A DNA stretch of 47,525 bases from positions 1-47,525 of the forward strand of contig CALIWR010000017.1 of NCBI GenBank assembly GCA_938046585.1. Direction: 5' to 3'. The notes under the pieces are model-generated. The model was not told where the DNA came from. It worked only from the letters and a program-made list of their open reading frames with translations, and made no database searches. The position numbers were made by a program, and so were the translations under genes. This DNA comes from an uncultured Propionibacteriaceae bacterium (GTDB taxonomy: Bacteria; Actinomycetota; Actinomycetes; Propionibacteriales; Propionibacteriaceae). Below, piece by piece: positions 8,306 through 17,291 of the stretch (positions within the stretch are counted from its first letter, which is position 1; the number at the start of each line of letters is the position of its first letter).

Positions 8306-9610
8306 ATGAGCACGACAACCCCGGTGCATGTCCCCGCCAGCCCAATGACCCTAGGCGGGATCTTTTCGACCACCTTCGCGATCTTCCGGCGCCGACTCGG
8401 CCTGTTCATCGGGCTGACGGCGATGCCGGTCGCAGTGACGCTGGTGGTGGCCATCATCCTGGGAGTGGTGATCTTCGCGGTCGTCGGTACACTCTTCGCC
8501 AGCTTCAACGGGGACGGGATCGTGCCCGCGCTGCTGCTGCTCGGGTTGATCTACGTGGTGGGGATCATCATCATGGGGCTGAGCTATGTCTACGCGCAGG
8601 GCATGATGGTCATAGCCGCCTGCGAGACCATGGAGCACCGCTACCCGTCGTTCGCCGAAGTGCGCCAGCTCTCGAAGGGGTTCCTGGGCCGCTACGTGGG
8701 CGTCTACCTGCTCCTGACGCTGGCAGTCCTGGTGCTGACGATACTGTGCTACATCCCGATGATCCTGGGGGCCGTCAGTGCGTTCAGCCAGCTCATCTCC
8801 CGCCACTCGTCACCACAGGCGGGGATCACCTCCTTCGCGGGCGGTTTCCTGCTGTCGCTGCTGCTGTCCCTGACGGTGGCGGTGGCGATAGCGGTGATCG
8901 GGGTCCGGCTGGCGTACCTGATCCAGATCACAGCCACCGAAAAGCTGCGGGGGATGGCGATCCTGAAGCGGTCGTGGGACCTGACCCGCGGCGAGTTCTG
9001 GCGTACCTTAGGCTTCCTGCTGCTCCCCGCCCTGGCCTTGAGCGTGGTGCACTTCGTCTTGAACATCACGGCCAATGTGATCAGCAGCGCCGCCGGTTCC
9101 GTGAGCACCGATTTGAAGACCCAGACGATCGCGATGCTGACCGTCGGAGCAATCTTCGCAGGGCTGAGCCTCATCGTGTCACTGGTGGAAACCCCGCTGA
9201 TGCTGATCTACGTCACCGTGATGTACGTCGACCAGGTCCGCCGCAGCGCTCTGCCCGCCCAAGGATACGGTCCGGCTGGCTACCAGCCGCCCGGATACGC
9301 ACAGGCGCCGGCATACGGCCCGGCCGGCTACCAGCCGCCCGGATACGCACAGGCGCCACAGGCCCCCGCGGGCGGTGCCCCCGGATATGGCGCGCAGGCC
9401 CCCGGATACGGACAGGCACCGCAGGGCCCCGGATACGGCGCGCAGGCACCGGGGTACGGGACCGCCGCCCCCGGGTACGGGACATCCCCCGGATCGGCCC
9501 CCGGCTACGGCGGCAGCTACGGCCCTCCCGGATCGGGTTCGCCGCAAGGCCCGTACGGCACACCTGGCAGCTACGGCCCCCCAGGCCCACAGGGCCCATA
9601 CCAGCGCTGA
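8306..9610 (+). CDS. Polytopic membrane protein with Gly/Pro/Tyr-rich tail
   Basis: The product is 434 aa. Residues about 30-310 contain roughly six hydrophobic segments, for example LGLFIGLTAMPVAVTLVVAI and ALLLLGLIYVVGIIIMGLSY. The pattern resembles the broad actinobacterial family annotated as glycerophosphoryl diester phosphodiesterase membrane-domain or DUF7847-like proteins, including the typical motif of a helix followed by LKRSWDLTRGEFWRTLGF. The last 120 residues are a disordered tail of GYQPPGYAQAP-type repeats, two of them encoded by a 48-bp tandem duplication. Such tails are common on actinobacterial membrane proteins near cell-division or envelope functions. No catalytic motif is visible, so I give no function. 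The gene stands alone; the start fits a leaderless promoter. Confidence 0.75.
   Translation: MSTTTPVHVPASPMTLGGIFSTTFAIFRRRLGLFIGLTAMPVAVTLVVAIILGVVIFAVVGTLFASFNGDGIVPALLLLGLIYVVGIIIMGLSYVYAQGMMVIAACETMEHRYPSFAEVRQLSKGFLGRYVGVYLLLTLAVLVLTILCYIPMILGAVSAFSQLISRHSSPQAGITSFAGGFLLSLLLSLTVAVAIAVIGVRLAYLIQITATEKLRGMAILKRSWDLTRGEFWRTLGFLLLPALALSVVHFVLNITANVISSAAGSVSTDLKTQTIAMLTVGAIFAGLSLIVSLVETPLMLIYVTVMYVDQVRRSALPAQGYGPAGYQPPGYAQAPAYGPAGYQPPGYAQAPQAPAGGAPGYGAQAPGYGQAPQGPGYGAQAPGYGTAAPGYGTSPGSAPGYGGSYGPPGSGSPQGPYGTPGSYGPPGPQGPYQR
9278..9357 (+). repeat. 48-bp tandem repeat in the tail of the 8306 gene
   Basis: The segment starting GGCTACCAGCCGCCCGGATA occurs at 9278 and again at 9326, an in-frame duplication of 16 codons. 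Copy number probably varies between strains. Confidence 0.8.
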
Positions 9611-9635
9611 CCGCCGCCACCTTGCCGACACATCA

Positions 9636-9743
9636 GGTGTGATGGAGTGAATCCATGACACTGCTGGTGGGGAATCGGCCGGGCATTGGGGCGCCGAACG
9701 CAGCCCGGGTGTGATGGAGTGAATCCATGACACTGCTGGTGGG
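9636..9743 (+). repeat. 36-bp direct repeat with 36-bp spacer over the pyrC start
   Basis: A 36-bp segment from GGTGTGATGG through the SD-like GGAGTG, ATGACACTGC and GGTGGG occurs at 9636-9671 and 9708-9743 without mismatch. The spacer (9672-9707) is also 36 bp. The second copy holds the real pyrC start. The first copy carries the same start signal and opens a 19-codon frame (9655-9714) in phase with pyrC, but stopped by TGA 12 nt before the pyrC ATG. Confidence 0.9.
9655..9714 (+). other. Upstream ORF (19 codons) duplicating the pyrC start
   Basis: This frame begins with the same MTLLVG as PyrC and ends at a TGA in the second repeat copy. Its translation signal is identical to that of pyrC. 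It could act as a leader peptide or be a harmless relic of the duplication; the sequence alone does not decide. Confidence 0.4.
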
Positions 9744-11016
9744 AGTGGATGTCCTCGGACAGGGCCGACGAAACCTGGCAATCCGAGACCAGACCCTGGT
9801 CGACCCGGGCACGGCCCACGACTGGCAGCAGGTGGACTGTGCCGGTCTGATCGCGCTGCCGGGGCTGGTCGACCCGCACACCCATCTACGTGACCCGGGC
9901 ACCGGAGAATCCGAGACCATCGAGACCGGTTCCCGGGCCGCGGCCCGCGGCGGCTATACCGCAGTCTGCGCGATGCCGAACACCACCCCGGTCGCCGACA
10001 CAGCCGAGATCTGCGCGTACCAGCGCCGCCGCGGGGCCCAGGTCGGCCTGGTCGACGTGGTCCCGATCGGGGCGGTCAGCCGCGGTCAACGTGGCGAGGA
10101 CCTGGCCGACCTAGCCGCGATGGCTGCGGTCGGGGTCCGGATCTTCTCCGACGACGGCTCCTGCGTGGCCCGCTCCGACCTGATGCGCGACGCGCTGCTG
10201 ACAAGCCGAGAGCTGGGAGGCCTGGTCGCCCAGCACGCCCAAGACCCGCTGCTCACCGCCGGCGCCCACGTCGACGCCGGGATCGCGCAACGCCTGGGAC
10301 TGCCGGGATGGCCGGGAATGGCCGAGGCCGCGATCGTGGCCCGAGACGCGATCCTGGCCGCCGAAATCGGAGCCCGGGTGCACATCTGCCACGTCTCCAC
10401 TGCCCAGACCGTGGCGGTGCTGCGGTGGGCGAAGGCGCAGGGCTACCCGATTAGCGCCGAGGCCACCCCCCACCACCTCGCGCTGGACCACCACCAGGCG
10501 GCCACCGGCGACCCGGTCTTCAAAGTTAACCCGCCGCTGCGATCACCGGCCGACGTACGGGCGGTGCAGGAGGCCCTGATCGACGGCACCATCGAGATGG
10601 TCGGCACCGATCACGCACCACACCCCCCGGGCGCCAAACAGGTCAGCTGGTGCGCGGCAGCGAACGGGATGCTGGGCCTGGAGACCGCGCTGGCCGTGGT
10701 AGCGCAAGAACTGGTGGTCACCGGGCGGATGTCATGGGCCGACCTGGCCGAGCGAATGTCATCCGCCCCGGCGCGGCTCGCCGGGCTGACCGACCACGGC
10801 TTGGCGCTGCAGCCGGGATCACCGGCGAACCTGTGCCTGGTAGACCCGAACCGGCCCTGGCAGCCGTCGGCGGCGGAACTGGCCAGCATCGCCGACAACC
10901 TCCCATACCAGGGTCGCGAATACCGTACCCGGGTAGTGGCGACCCTGCTGCGGGGCACGGTGACGTACGACCTGGACGCCCGCTTCCCGGACCGACATCA
11001 CCAGAAACCGGCGTAA
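9727..11016 (+). CDS. pyrC: Dihydroorotase
   Basis: This zinc enzyme closes N-carbamoyl-aspartate to dihydroorotate in pyrimidine synthesis, in the cytosol. The product is 429 aa, as expected for the class I (PyrC/AllB-like) type. The metal ligands are visible: GLVDPHTHLRDPG gives the HxH pair at His51 and His53, later histidines lie in HICHVSTAQT, and the catalytic Asp is in VGTDHAPHPPGAK. FSDDGSC fits the usual second metal region. Other actinomycetes often place pyrC in a pyrRBC-carAB cluster; here it stands alone between a membrane gene and cydA. Its start region is duplicated 72 bp upstream. GGAGTG lies 8 nt before the ATG and supports the start. Allantoinase is the main alternative but fits less well. 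Confidence 0.93.
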   Translation: MTLLVGVDVLGQGRRNLAIRDQTLVDPGTAHDWQQVDCAGLIALPGLVDPHTHLRDPGTGESETIETGSRAAARGGYTAVCAMPNTTPVADTAEICAYQRRRGAQVGLVDVVPIGAVSRGQRGEDLADLAAMAAVGVRIFSDDGSCVARSDLMRDALLTSRELGGLVAQHAQDPLLTAGAHVDAGIAQRLGLPGWPGMAEAAIVARDAILAAEIGARVHICHVSTAQTVAVLRWAKAQGYPISAEATPHHLALDHHQAATGDPVFKVNPPLRSPADVRAVQEALIDGTIEMVGTDHAPHPPGAKQVSWCAAANGMLGLETALAVVAQELVVTGRMSWADLAERMSSAPARLAGLTDHGLALQPGSPANLCLVDPNRPWQPSAAELASIADNLPYQGREYRTRVVATLLRGTVTYDLDARFPDRHHQKPA

Positions 11017-11072
11017 GTCGACCCCGGCGCAAACCTCCCGACCAGCGACCGGTATGCTTGCTGGCGCTGAGC

Positions 11073-11110
11073 TTTAGGTCCATACCACCGAAACGTAGTA
11101 CGGTTCGCGC
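11073..11110 (+). promoter_or_regulatory. Probable cyd operon promoter
   Basis: TTTAGG (11073-11078) and TAGTAC (11096-11101) are 17 bp apart. The ATG of cydA is 9 nt further on, leaving room for almost no leader. No clear SD sequence is present. I see no obvious Rex or Fur operator. Confidence 0.4.
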
Positions 11111-12577
11111 ATGGATCAGGTCACCCTGGCCCGATGGCAATTCGGGATCACAACGGTGTACCACTACCTGTTCGTCCCGATCACCATCTCACTGACGATG
11201 CTGGTGGCCTGGATGCAGACGCTGTGGAACCGTACCGGCAATGACGCCTGGCTGAGACTCACCAGATTCTACGGCAAACTCATGCTCATCAACTTCGCCA
11301 TGGGAGTAGTCACCGGGCTCGTCCAAGAGTTCCAATTCGGCATGAACTGGTCGGAGTACAGCCGCTTCGTCGGTGACATCTTCGGCGCGCCACTGGCCCT
11401 CGAGGCCCTCATCGCCTTCTTCCTCGAATCAACCTTCCTAGGGCTGTGGATCTTCGGCTGGGACCGGCTGCCGCGGCGAATCCACCTGGCCTGCATCTGG
11501 CTGGTCGCGATCGGCACCGTGACCTCGTCGCTGTTCATCCTCGCGGCCAACAGCTGGATGCAGAACCCGGTCGGCGCTACCTTCCGCAACGGCCGCGCCG
11601 AACTAGTCGACTTCGGCGCCGTCCTGACCAACCCGGTCTTCCTGGCCCAGTGGCCGCACACCGTGGCCGCCGCGTACCTGGTCGGCGGCGGCCTCGTAGC
11701 CGGGATCGCCGGCTGGCACCTGGCCCGCGAAGCCGCCCGCGACCAGCCCGACACCGAGGCCCTGACCGCCTTCCGTAAGGCAATCCGGCTAGGCGCGGCG
11801 ACCCTGCTGGTCTCAGGCCTGGCCTGCATGGTCTCGGGAGACCTGCTCGGCAAGCAGCTGACCCACGTCCAGCCGATGAAGATGGCCGCTGCGGAAGCGC
11901 TGTACCAGACCGAGAGCAATGCCGGATTCTCCGTACTGACCATCGGTTCGCTCGACGGGACCCGGGAACTGTGGGCTTTTAAAGTGCCCGGCCTGCTGTC
12001 GATCCTGTCCGGTGAACAGACCGTCACGGGCATCAACACCATCCGCGACGACTACCACGCCCGCGGCTTCACCCGGGCCGACGGCAGCCAGACCGAACTG
12101 CAACAACAATTCGCCCCCGAACTCGCCCGGCAGCAGGTAAACCCGACACCCAACATTCCGGTCAGCTACTGGACCTTCCGCAGCATGATCGCGCTCGGGA
12201 TACTCGGGATGGGGGCCGGGGTGCTGCTGCTGTGGCTGACCCGCGGTAACCGTACCCCCCAGCCGTCGCGGCGGTGGACACTGCTGATGCTGGTGGCGCC
12301 GCTGACGCCGCTATTCGCGAACTCCTTCGGGTGGATCTTCACCGAGACGGGACGCCAACCCTGGCTGGTGACCGGGGTACTGCCCACAGCCGCCGGGGTC
12401 AGCCCCACCGTCACCAGCGCCGACGTGCTGTTCTCGATGGTGGTGTACACGCTGCTGTACGGGGTGCTGGCCGTGGTCGAAGTCCGGCTCTTCTTGACAT
12501 ACCTCAGCAAAGGCCTGCCCGAAGCGACCCCGGTCGAGATCACCGCCGACGACGCGCCGCTGTCCTTCGCGTACTGA
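11111..12577 (+). CDS. cydA: Cytochrome bd ubiquinol/menaquinol oxidase subunit I
   Basis: This is the haem-bearing subunit of the high-affinity terminal oxidase in the cytoplasmic membrane, which oxidises quinol and reduces oxygen to water. The product is 488 aa. Typical features are the N-terminal WQFGITTVYHYLFVPITISL with its haem-ligand His, NFAMGVVTGLVQEFQFGMNW, and the conserved GRQPW motif in ETGRQPWLVTGVLPT. The Q-loop is the short form usual in Gram-positives. About nine membrane helices are present. The gene opens a cydA-cydB-cydDC operon; cydB starts 16 bp downstream. Both oxidase subunits and the assembly transporter are intact, so the organism should be able to respire at low oxygen. 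Confidence 0.96.
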   Translation: MDQVTLARWQFGITTVYHYLFVPITISLTMLVAWMQTLWNRTGNDAWLRLTRFYGKLMLINFAMGVVTGLVQEFQFGMNWSEYSRFVGDIFGAPLALEALIAFFLESTFLGLWIFGWDRLPRRIHLACIWLVAIGTVTSSLFILAANSWMQNPVGATFRNGRAELVDFGAVLTNPVFLAQWPHTVAAAYLVGGGLVAGIAGWHLAREAARDQPDTEALTAFRKAIRLGAATLLVSGLACMVSGDLLGKQLTHVQPMKMAAAEALYQTESNAGFSVLTIGSLDGTRELWAFKVPGLLSILSGEQTVTGINTIRDDYHARGFTRADGSQTELQQQFAPELARQQVNPTPNIPVSYWTFRSMIALGILGMGAGVLLLWLTRGNRTPQPSRRWTLLMLVAPLTPLFANSFGWIFTETGRQPWLVTGVLPTAAGVSPTVTSADVLFSMVVYTLLYGVLAVVEVRLFLTYLSKGLPEATPVEITADDAPLSFAY

Positions 12578-12593
12578 TCAGAGAGTTCACACC

Positions 12594-13679
12594 ATGACCA
12601 TGCTGGAGATCGGCGCCCAGATCAGCCTCCTGCAGGGGCTGTGGCTGGTGCTGGCCGCGGTGCTGTGGATCGGTTTCTTCTTCCTCGAGGGCTTCGACTT
12701 CGGAGTCGGGATGCTGATCGTGTTCCTCGGTCGTACCGACCGGGAACGTCGGCTGGTGATCAACACCATCGGCCCGGTCTGGGACGGCAACGAGGTATGG
12801 CTGGTCACCGCCGGCGGGGCGATGCTTGCCGCCTTCCCCGGCTGGTATGCGACGCTGTTCAGCGCGCTCTACCTGCCGCTGCTGCTGGTCCTGGTGGGGC
12901 TGATCCTGCGCGGAGTGGCCTTCGAATACCGCGGCAAAAACCCGAGCCCAACCTGGCGTACCCGGTGGGACTGGTGCGCCACGATCGGCTCGCTCGTAGT
13001 GTCCCTGGTATTCGGGATCGGCTTCGCGAACCTGGTGTTGGGGCTGCCGGTGACTACAACGAGTACGGCGCTCGGCTCAGCCCCCCTGTACAGCGGGACC
13101 TTCCTGGGCCTATTTTCGCCGCTCGGGCTGATCGGCGGGCTGCTATTCGTGGCGCTCTTCCTCACCCACGGGGCAGTCTTCATCGCCTTGAAAACCCACG
13201 GCGAAATCCACACTCGGGCCGAGGCACTCGCGGTGATCAGCGGCCTGGTGACGCTGGCGCTGCTGGCGGTGTTCGTCGTCTGGGGCAACCTGCTGACAGT
13301 ACTGCCGGGGCAGCTGCCCGGGCTGCGGACCGGCGCCTGGGCGCTGGGGATCGTCGCGGTGGTCTGCGTCGCGGCTGCGGTCTGGTGCGCCCGCCAAGGC
13401 CGTGAAGGTCTGGCCTTCCTCGGGACCGGGGTCGCGATCATCACCATGGTCGCGATGATCTTCCTGCACCTGTACCCAGGCCTGGGCTTCGATAACACCG
13501 CGATCATCGCCGCCGGCGGGCAACCGCTCGACGTCACCACCGCATCCTCCTCACCGCGGACCCTGACGATCATGTCGGTCGCCGCCGCGGTCACCCTCCC
13601 GGTGGTGCTGGGCTACCAGTTCTGGACGTACCGGGTGTTCCGCCGCCGTCTGAGCCTGGAGAGCATCCCTGGTGCCTGA
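12594..13679 (+). CDS. cydB: Cytochrome bd oxidase subunit II
   Basis: The partner membrane subunit of CydA, 361 aa with about eight to nine helices. Family landmarks are WIGFFFLEGFDFGVGML near the N-terminus, then GPVWDGNEVWLVTAGGAM and AALYLP-type segments (FSALYLPLLLVLVGLILRG, followed by FEYRGK). It starts 16 bp after cydA and ends 3 bp before cydDC, so the three are co-transcribed. CydB carries no haem but is needed for a stable complex. Length and motifs are complete. Confidence 0.96.
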   Translation: MTMLEIGAQISLLQGLWLVLAAVLWIGFFFLEGFDFGVGMLIVFLGRTDRERRLVINTIGPVWDGNEVWLVTAGGAMLAAFPGWYATLFSALYLPLLLVLVGLILRGVAFEYRGKNPSPTWRTRWDWCATIGSLVVSLVFGIGFANLVLGLPVTTTSTALGSAPLYSGTFLGLFSPLGLIGGLLFVALFLTHGAVFIALKTHGEIHTRAEALAVISGLVTLALLAVFVVWGNLLTVLPGQLPGLRTGAWALGIVAVVCVAAAVWCARQGREGLAFLGTGVAIITMVAMIFLHLYPGLGFDNTAIIAAGGQPLDVTTASSSPRTLTIMSVAAAVTLPVVLGYQFWTYRVFRRRLSLESIPGA

Positions 13680-13682
13680 TCG

Positions 13683-16600
13683 GTGACTCAACGCAGAACC
13701 CCTGTCGATCCGCGTCTGGTTCGTCGGGCCCGGGCCACCAGGGTCTTCCTAGCCGGCGCGGTGGCGGCAGGATCAGCGACCGCGTTGCTGGTGGTCTGGC
13801 AGGCCTGGCTGCTGGCGCACATGATCGCGGCAGCAGGAGAACCCGGCGACCGTTCCGGGCTGGCGCCGGCGTTCGGGCTGCTGGGCCTGGTGCTGCTGGG
13901 TCGGGCAGGGCTGAGCTGGCTCACCACTTGGTTGGCGCACCGCTCAGCGGCTGCGGTCAAATCCCAGCTGCGCAACGAGATCCTGGCGGCCCGGCTGTCG
14001 CGGCCGAGCAGCGACACCTCGACCGCCCACCTGGTCACCCTGGTCACCCAGGGGCTGGATGCGCTCGACGGCTACTTCTCCCAGTACCTGCCGCAGCTGA
14101 TGTTGGCGCTCACCGTACCGCTGATCACCGGCGCCGCAGTGCTCTTTGCTGACTGGCGTTCGGCGGTAATCCTGGCGCTTACGCTGCCCCTGATCCCGCT
14201 GTTTATGGCCTTGGTGGGCTGGGCGACCGAGACCCAGGTACGGCGCCGCTGGCGCCACCAGACCCGCCTAGCCAGTCATTTTGCCGATCTGGTCACCGGC
14301 CTGCCGACGCTGCAGGTGTTCAGCCGGGCCCGGGCCCAGGCGGAGGGCCTGCTGCGGACTGAACGGGCGAACCGGGCCGAGACCATGCATACCCTGCGGA
14401 TCTCGTTTCTGTCCGCCTTTGTGCTGGAACTGTTGACGACGCTGGCGGTGGCGATCGTGGCGGTGACCATCGGCACCCGGCTGGTGTACCACGGGGTGGA
14501 CTTCACCACGGCCCTGTTCGTCCTGGTGCTGGCGCCCGAGGTGTATCTGCCGGTACGCCAGGTCGGGGTGCATTACCACAACTCGGCTGACGGGGTCGCA
14601 GCCGCCGAATCGGCCTTCGCCGAGATCGACCGGGCAGCGGAACAAGGCTTGGCAGGCGAGCCGGCCGACCGGCACCCGGGCCTGGTCATTAGCGAGGTCT
14701 CACATCGCTACCACGAGACGGTGGCGCTGGCCCCGGTCTCGCTAAGCCTCGCCCCGGGCGAAGTGGTCGCGCTGACCGGGCCGTCCGGGGCAGGCAAGAG
14801 CACGCTGCTGCTGGCGCTGCTGGGCCTACTCAACCCCACCGAAGGCCAGATCAGCTTGGAGGGGCGCGGCCTCGCCACGACCGGGATCGAGGCTTGGCGC
14901 CGCCAGCTCGCCTACGTACCCCAAACGCCGGGGATGGTCGCCGGGGATGTCGCCGACAACGTCCGGATCGGCTGGGAACCGGCCTGCGACCAGGAGGTAC
15001 GCCAGGCCCTGGCCCGGGCCGGGGCGGCCGGGCTGGATACCGACACCCCGGTCAGCGACGACGGCGAAGGGCTCAGCGCCGGACAGCGGCGGCGGGTCGC
15101 GATCGCCCGGGCCCTGCTGCGGATCGACCACGGGGCCCGGTACCTGATCCTGGATGAACCGACCGCCGGGCTAGACGCCGACGCCGAGGCCACGGTCTTG
15201 GCCAGCGTCCGTGCCAGCGGGGCCGGGGTCTTGGTGGTCTCGCACCGCCCGGCGGTTCTGGCGGCCGCCGACCGGGTGGTCCGGATCCCGCTCCCCGACC
15301 AGACAGTAGACGCACAACAACGGGCCGAACCCCTCAACAGCACCCCACCCGTACCACCAGACACAGATCTGCCCGCAGCTGTGCCCGCACCACACCACCT
15401 CAAAACCCCCAACGCACAACAACGGACCAACAACCCCACCAGCGACCCTTCTGGCTCACATGCAACAGATTCACCCGCAGCTGTGCCCCACCACCTCAAA
15501 ACCCCCAACCCCGCACAACAACGGGCCGAAGCCCTCGACAGCACCCCACCCGTACCACCAGACACAGATCTGCCCGCAGCTGTGCCTGCCCGGCCGGGCA
15601 CCTGGTGGCGGCTGGTCCGGGAACTGCTGGGAGAGGTCCCGGGCGGGCGGTGGCGGCTCGGTCTGGCGGTCCTGCTGGCAGCTGGCGCCAGCGCGGCGTC
15701 GGTGGCGCTGCTCGGGGTAGCAGCCTGGTTGATCTCGAAGGCCGCGCAACATCCGCCCTTCCTGGAGCTCAGCGTGGCGGCGGTCGGGGTCCGGTTTTTC
15801 GGGATCTCCCGGGCGGTGCTGCGTTACCTGGAGCGTCTGGTCGGGCATGACCTGGCGCTACGGATGCGGTCTGCGCTGCGGCTACGCAGCTACCGGGCAT
15901 TGGCGCGGACCACGCTGCTGGGTCGGCGCCACGGTGACCTACTGGTACGGGTGGTAGCCGATGTGGAGGCGATCCAGGATGTCCTGGTCCGGGTGGTGCT
16001 GCCGTTCGCGGCGGCGGCGGTCGTCATCGCCGGTACCACGGCGATGCTGGGCCGGTTCTCCCCCGCCGCAGCGGCGGTACTGCTGGCGACCGCGGTCCTG
16101 GCCGGGCTGGTGGTCCCAGTCTGGGCGCAGCGGGCCTCCCGGGCCGCCGACCAGACGGTCACCCCGCTGCGCGGCGAACTCGGCAACCGGGTCCACGAAG
16201 CGGTACGCGCCGGCGTCGACCTTGTCGTGTACGGGGCGCAGCGCCCGTACCTGGAACGGATCCGGGGCATCGACCAGCGGCTGCGGCAGGCCGAGCAGCA
16301 GGCCACCGGGGTACGGGCCGTCGCTGCCGGGGCGCAGGTGGTGGCCGCCGGGGTGGCGGTGCTGGCCGGGTTGTGGATCGGCGGGCAGGCAGTGGCGGCC
16401 GGCCAGCTCGGACCCCGGCTGCTGGCGGTGCTGGCGCTTACCCCGCTAGCGCTGCATGAATCCCTGGCCGGGCTCTCCCAGGCGGCCCAAAGCCTGACCC
16501 GGGCCCGGGCCGGCCTGGACCGGGTCAGGGCCATCCTGACTGCGCCCCCAGTCGGACGCGGCGACGCGCCGGCCCAGGTCAGCGACACTGCGCGGCTTAC

Positions 16601-17186
16601 CGCCACCGGGCTAAGTATCGGCTGGCCCGGCCGGGCGCCGGTCGCCGCGCCGATCGACCTGGACCTGGCTCCGGGACAGGCCGTGGCCGTGGTCGGACCC
16701 TCTGGGGCCGGCAAGACCACCCTGGCCGCGACCCTGCTAGGTCTGATCCCGCCGCTCGCCGGGCGACTGGACAGTCTCGGCCGGATCGGCTACCTCGCCC
16801 AGGACGCGCACATCTTCGCTACTTCGATCGCCGAGAACGTCCGGATCGGTAACAAGGACGCCACCGACCAACAGGTACAGGCGGCGCTTGCCGGGGCCGG
16901 GCTGGCGTTGCCCGCCGACCGGGTGGTCGCCGAACGGGGGGCCACTCTCTCTGGAGGCGAGGCCCGACGTTTGGCGTTGGCCCGGCTACTGGCCGGACGC
17001 TACGACCTATTGGTCCTCGACGAACCCACCGAGCACCTCGACCCCGAGACGGCAGTCGCCCTGATCGACGACATCTGGGCCGGCCTGGGTACCCGCCCGG
17101 TCCTGGTCCTCACCCATGACCCCGAGGTAGTCGCCCGCTGCCACCAGGTGGTCCGGCTGCGGCCGGCACCTGACCCGGACCGATAG
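13683..17186 (+). CDS. cydDC: Fused CydD-CydC ABC exporter for cytochrome bd assembly
   Basis: The 1167-aa protein joins both halves of the thiol/haem-linked exporter required for cytochrome bd assembly; such fusions are common in actinobacteria. The CydD half (about 1-540) has a six-helix membrane domain, Walker A GPSGAGKST near 367, signature LSAGQRRR and Walker B LILDEPTAGLD. The CydC half (about 638-1167) has its own membrane domain, Walker A GPSGAGKTT near 1004, signature LSGGEARR and Walker B LVLDEPTEHLD. The linker (about 540-637) is Pro/Thr/Gln-rich and built of tandem 99-102-nt units in frame, unusually long and repetitive. The start is GTG 3 bp after the cydB stop. The last three codons and stop fall in a 36-bp segment that is repeated 72 bp downstream. 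Confidence 0.95.
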   Translation: MTQRRTPVDPRLVRRARATRVFLAGAVAAGSATALLVVWQAWLLAHMIAAAGEPGDRSGLAPAFGLLGLVLLGRAGLSWLTTWLAHRSAAAVKSQLRNEILAARLSRPSSDTSTAHLVTLVTQGLDALDGYFSQYLPQLMLALTVPLITGAAVLFADWRSAVILALTLPLIPLFMALVGWATETQVRRRWRHQTRLASHFADLVTGLPTLQVFSRARAQAEGLLRTERANRAETMHTLRISFLSAFVLELLTTLAVAIVAVTIGTRLVYHGVDFTTALFVLVLAPEVYLPVRQVGVHYHNSADGVAAAESAFAEIDRAAEQGLAGEPADRHPGLVISEVSHRYHETVALAPVSLSLAPGEVVALTGPSGAGKSTLLLALLGLLNPTEGQISLEGRGLATTGIEAWRRQLAYVPQTPGMVAGDVADNVRIGWEPACDQEVRQALARAGAAGLDTDTPVSDDGEGLSAGQRRRVAIARALLRIDHGARYLILDEPTAGLDADAEATVLASVRASGAGVLVVSHRPAVLAAADRVVRIPLPDQTVDAQQRAEPLNSTPPVPPDTDLPAAVPAPHHLKTPNAQQRTNNPTSDPSGSHATDSPAAVPHHLKTPNPAQQRAEALDSTPPVPPDTDLPAAVPARPGTWWRLVRELLGEVPGGRWRLGLAVLLAAGASAASVALLGVAAWLISKAAQHPPFLELSVAAVGVRFFGISRAVLRYLERLVGHDLALRMRSALRLRSYRALARTTLLGRRHGDLLVRVVADVEAIQDVLVRVVLPFAAAAVVIAGTTAMLGRFSPAAAAVLLATAVLAGLVVPVWAQRASRAADQTVTPLRGELGNRVHEAVRAGVDLVVYGAQRPYLERIRGIDQRLRQAEQQATGVRAVAAGAQVVAAGVAVLAGLWIGGQAVAAGQLGPRLLAVLALTPLALHESLAGLSQAAQSLTRARAGLDRVRAILTAPPVGRGDAPAQVSDTARLTATGLSIGWPGRAPVAAPIDLDLAPGQAVAVVGPSGAGKTTLAATLLGLIPPLAGRLDSLGRIGYLAQDAHIFATSIAENVRIGNKDATDQQVQAALAGAGLALPADRVVAERGATLSGGEARRLALARLLAGRYDLLVLDEPTEHLDPETAVALIDDIWAGLGTRPVLVLTHDPEVVARCHQVVRLRPAPDPDR
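15311..15593 (+). repeat. In-frame tandem repeats in the cydDC linker
   Basis: The 5' part of each unit, CGCACAACAACGG, occurs at 15311, 15413 and 15512, spaced 102 and 99 nt. Other shared parts are CCGCAGCTGTGCC and CACCACCTCAAAACCCCC. The 5' part closely matches the arms of the intergenic inverted repeat at 34376-34451, suggesting that a dispersed element entered and multiplied in the coding sequence. Confidence 0.75.
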
Positions 17187-17285
17187 CCGGTACAACCGGA
17201 TCAGGTCGTCACGTTGCCGTCCCAGGTGACGGGTGCGGTCGCCAGCAGGGACCGATAGCCGGTACGACCGGATCAGGTCGTCGCG
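17177..17285 (+). repeat. Direct repeat of the cydDC 3' end, 72-bp offset
   Basis: The segment from GGACCGATAGCCGGTAC through GGATCAGGTCGTC lies at 17177-17213 and 17249-17285, with two mismatches. Copy 1 contains the last codons and TAG of cydDC. Copy 2 lies immediately before the convergent DUF2625 gene. The spacing is the same 72 bp as at pyrC, though the sequences are unrelated. Confidence 0.85.
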
Positions 17286-17291
17286 ACGAGG

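Noticed and set aside
9636..9743. 36-bp repeats with a 36-bp spacer looking like a minimal CRISPR
   Set aside because: There are only two copies, one of them is the pyrC start region, and no cas genes are in the window.
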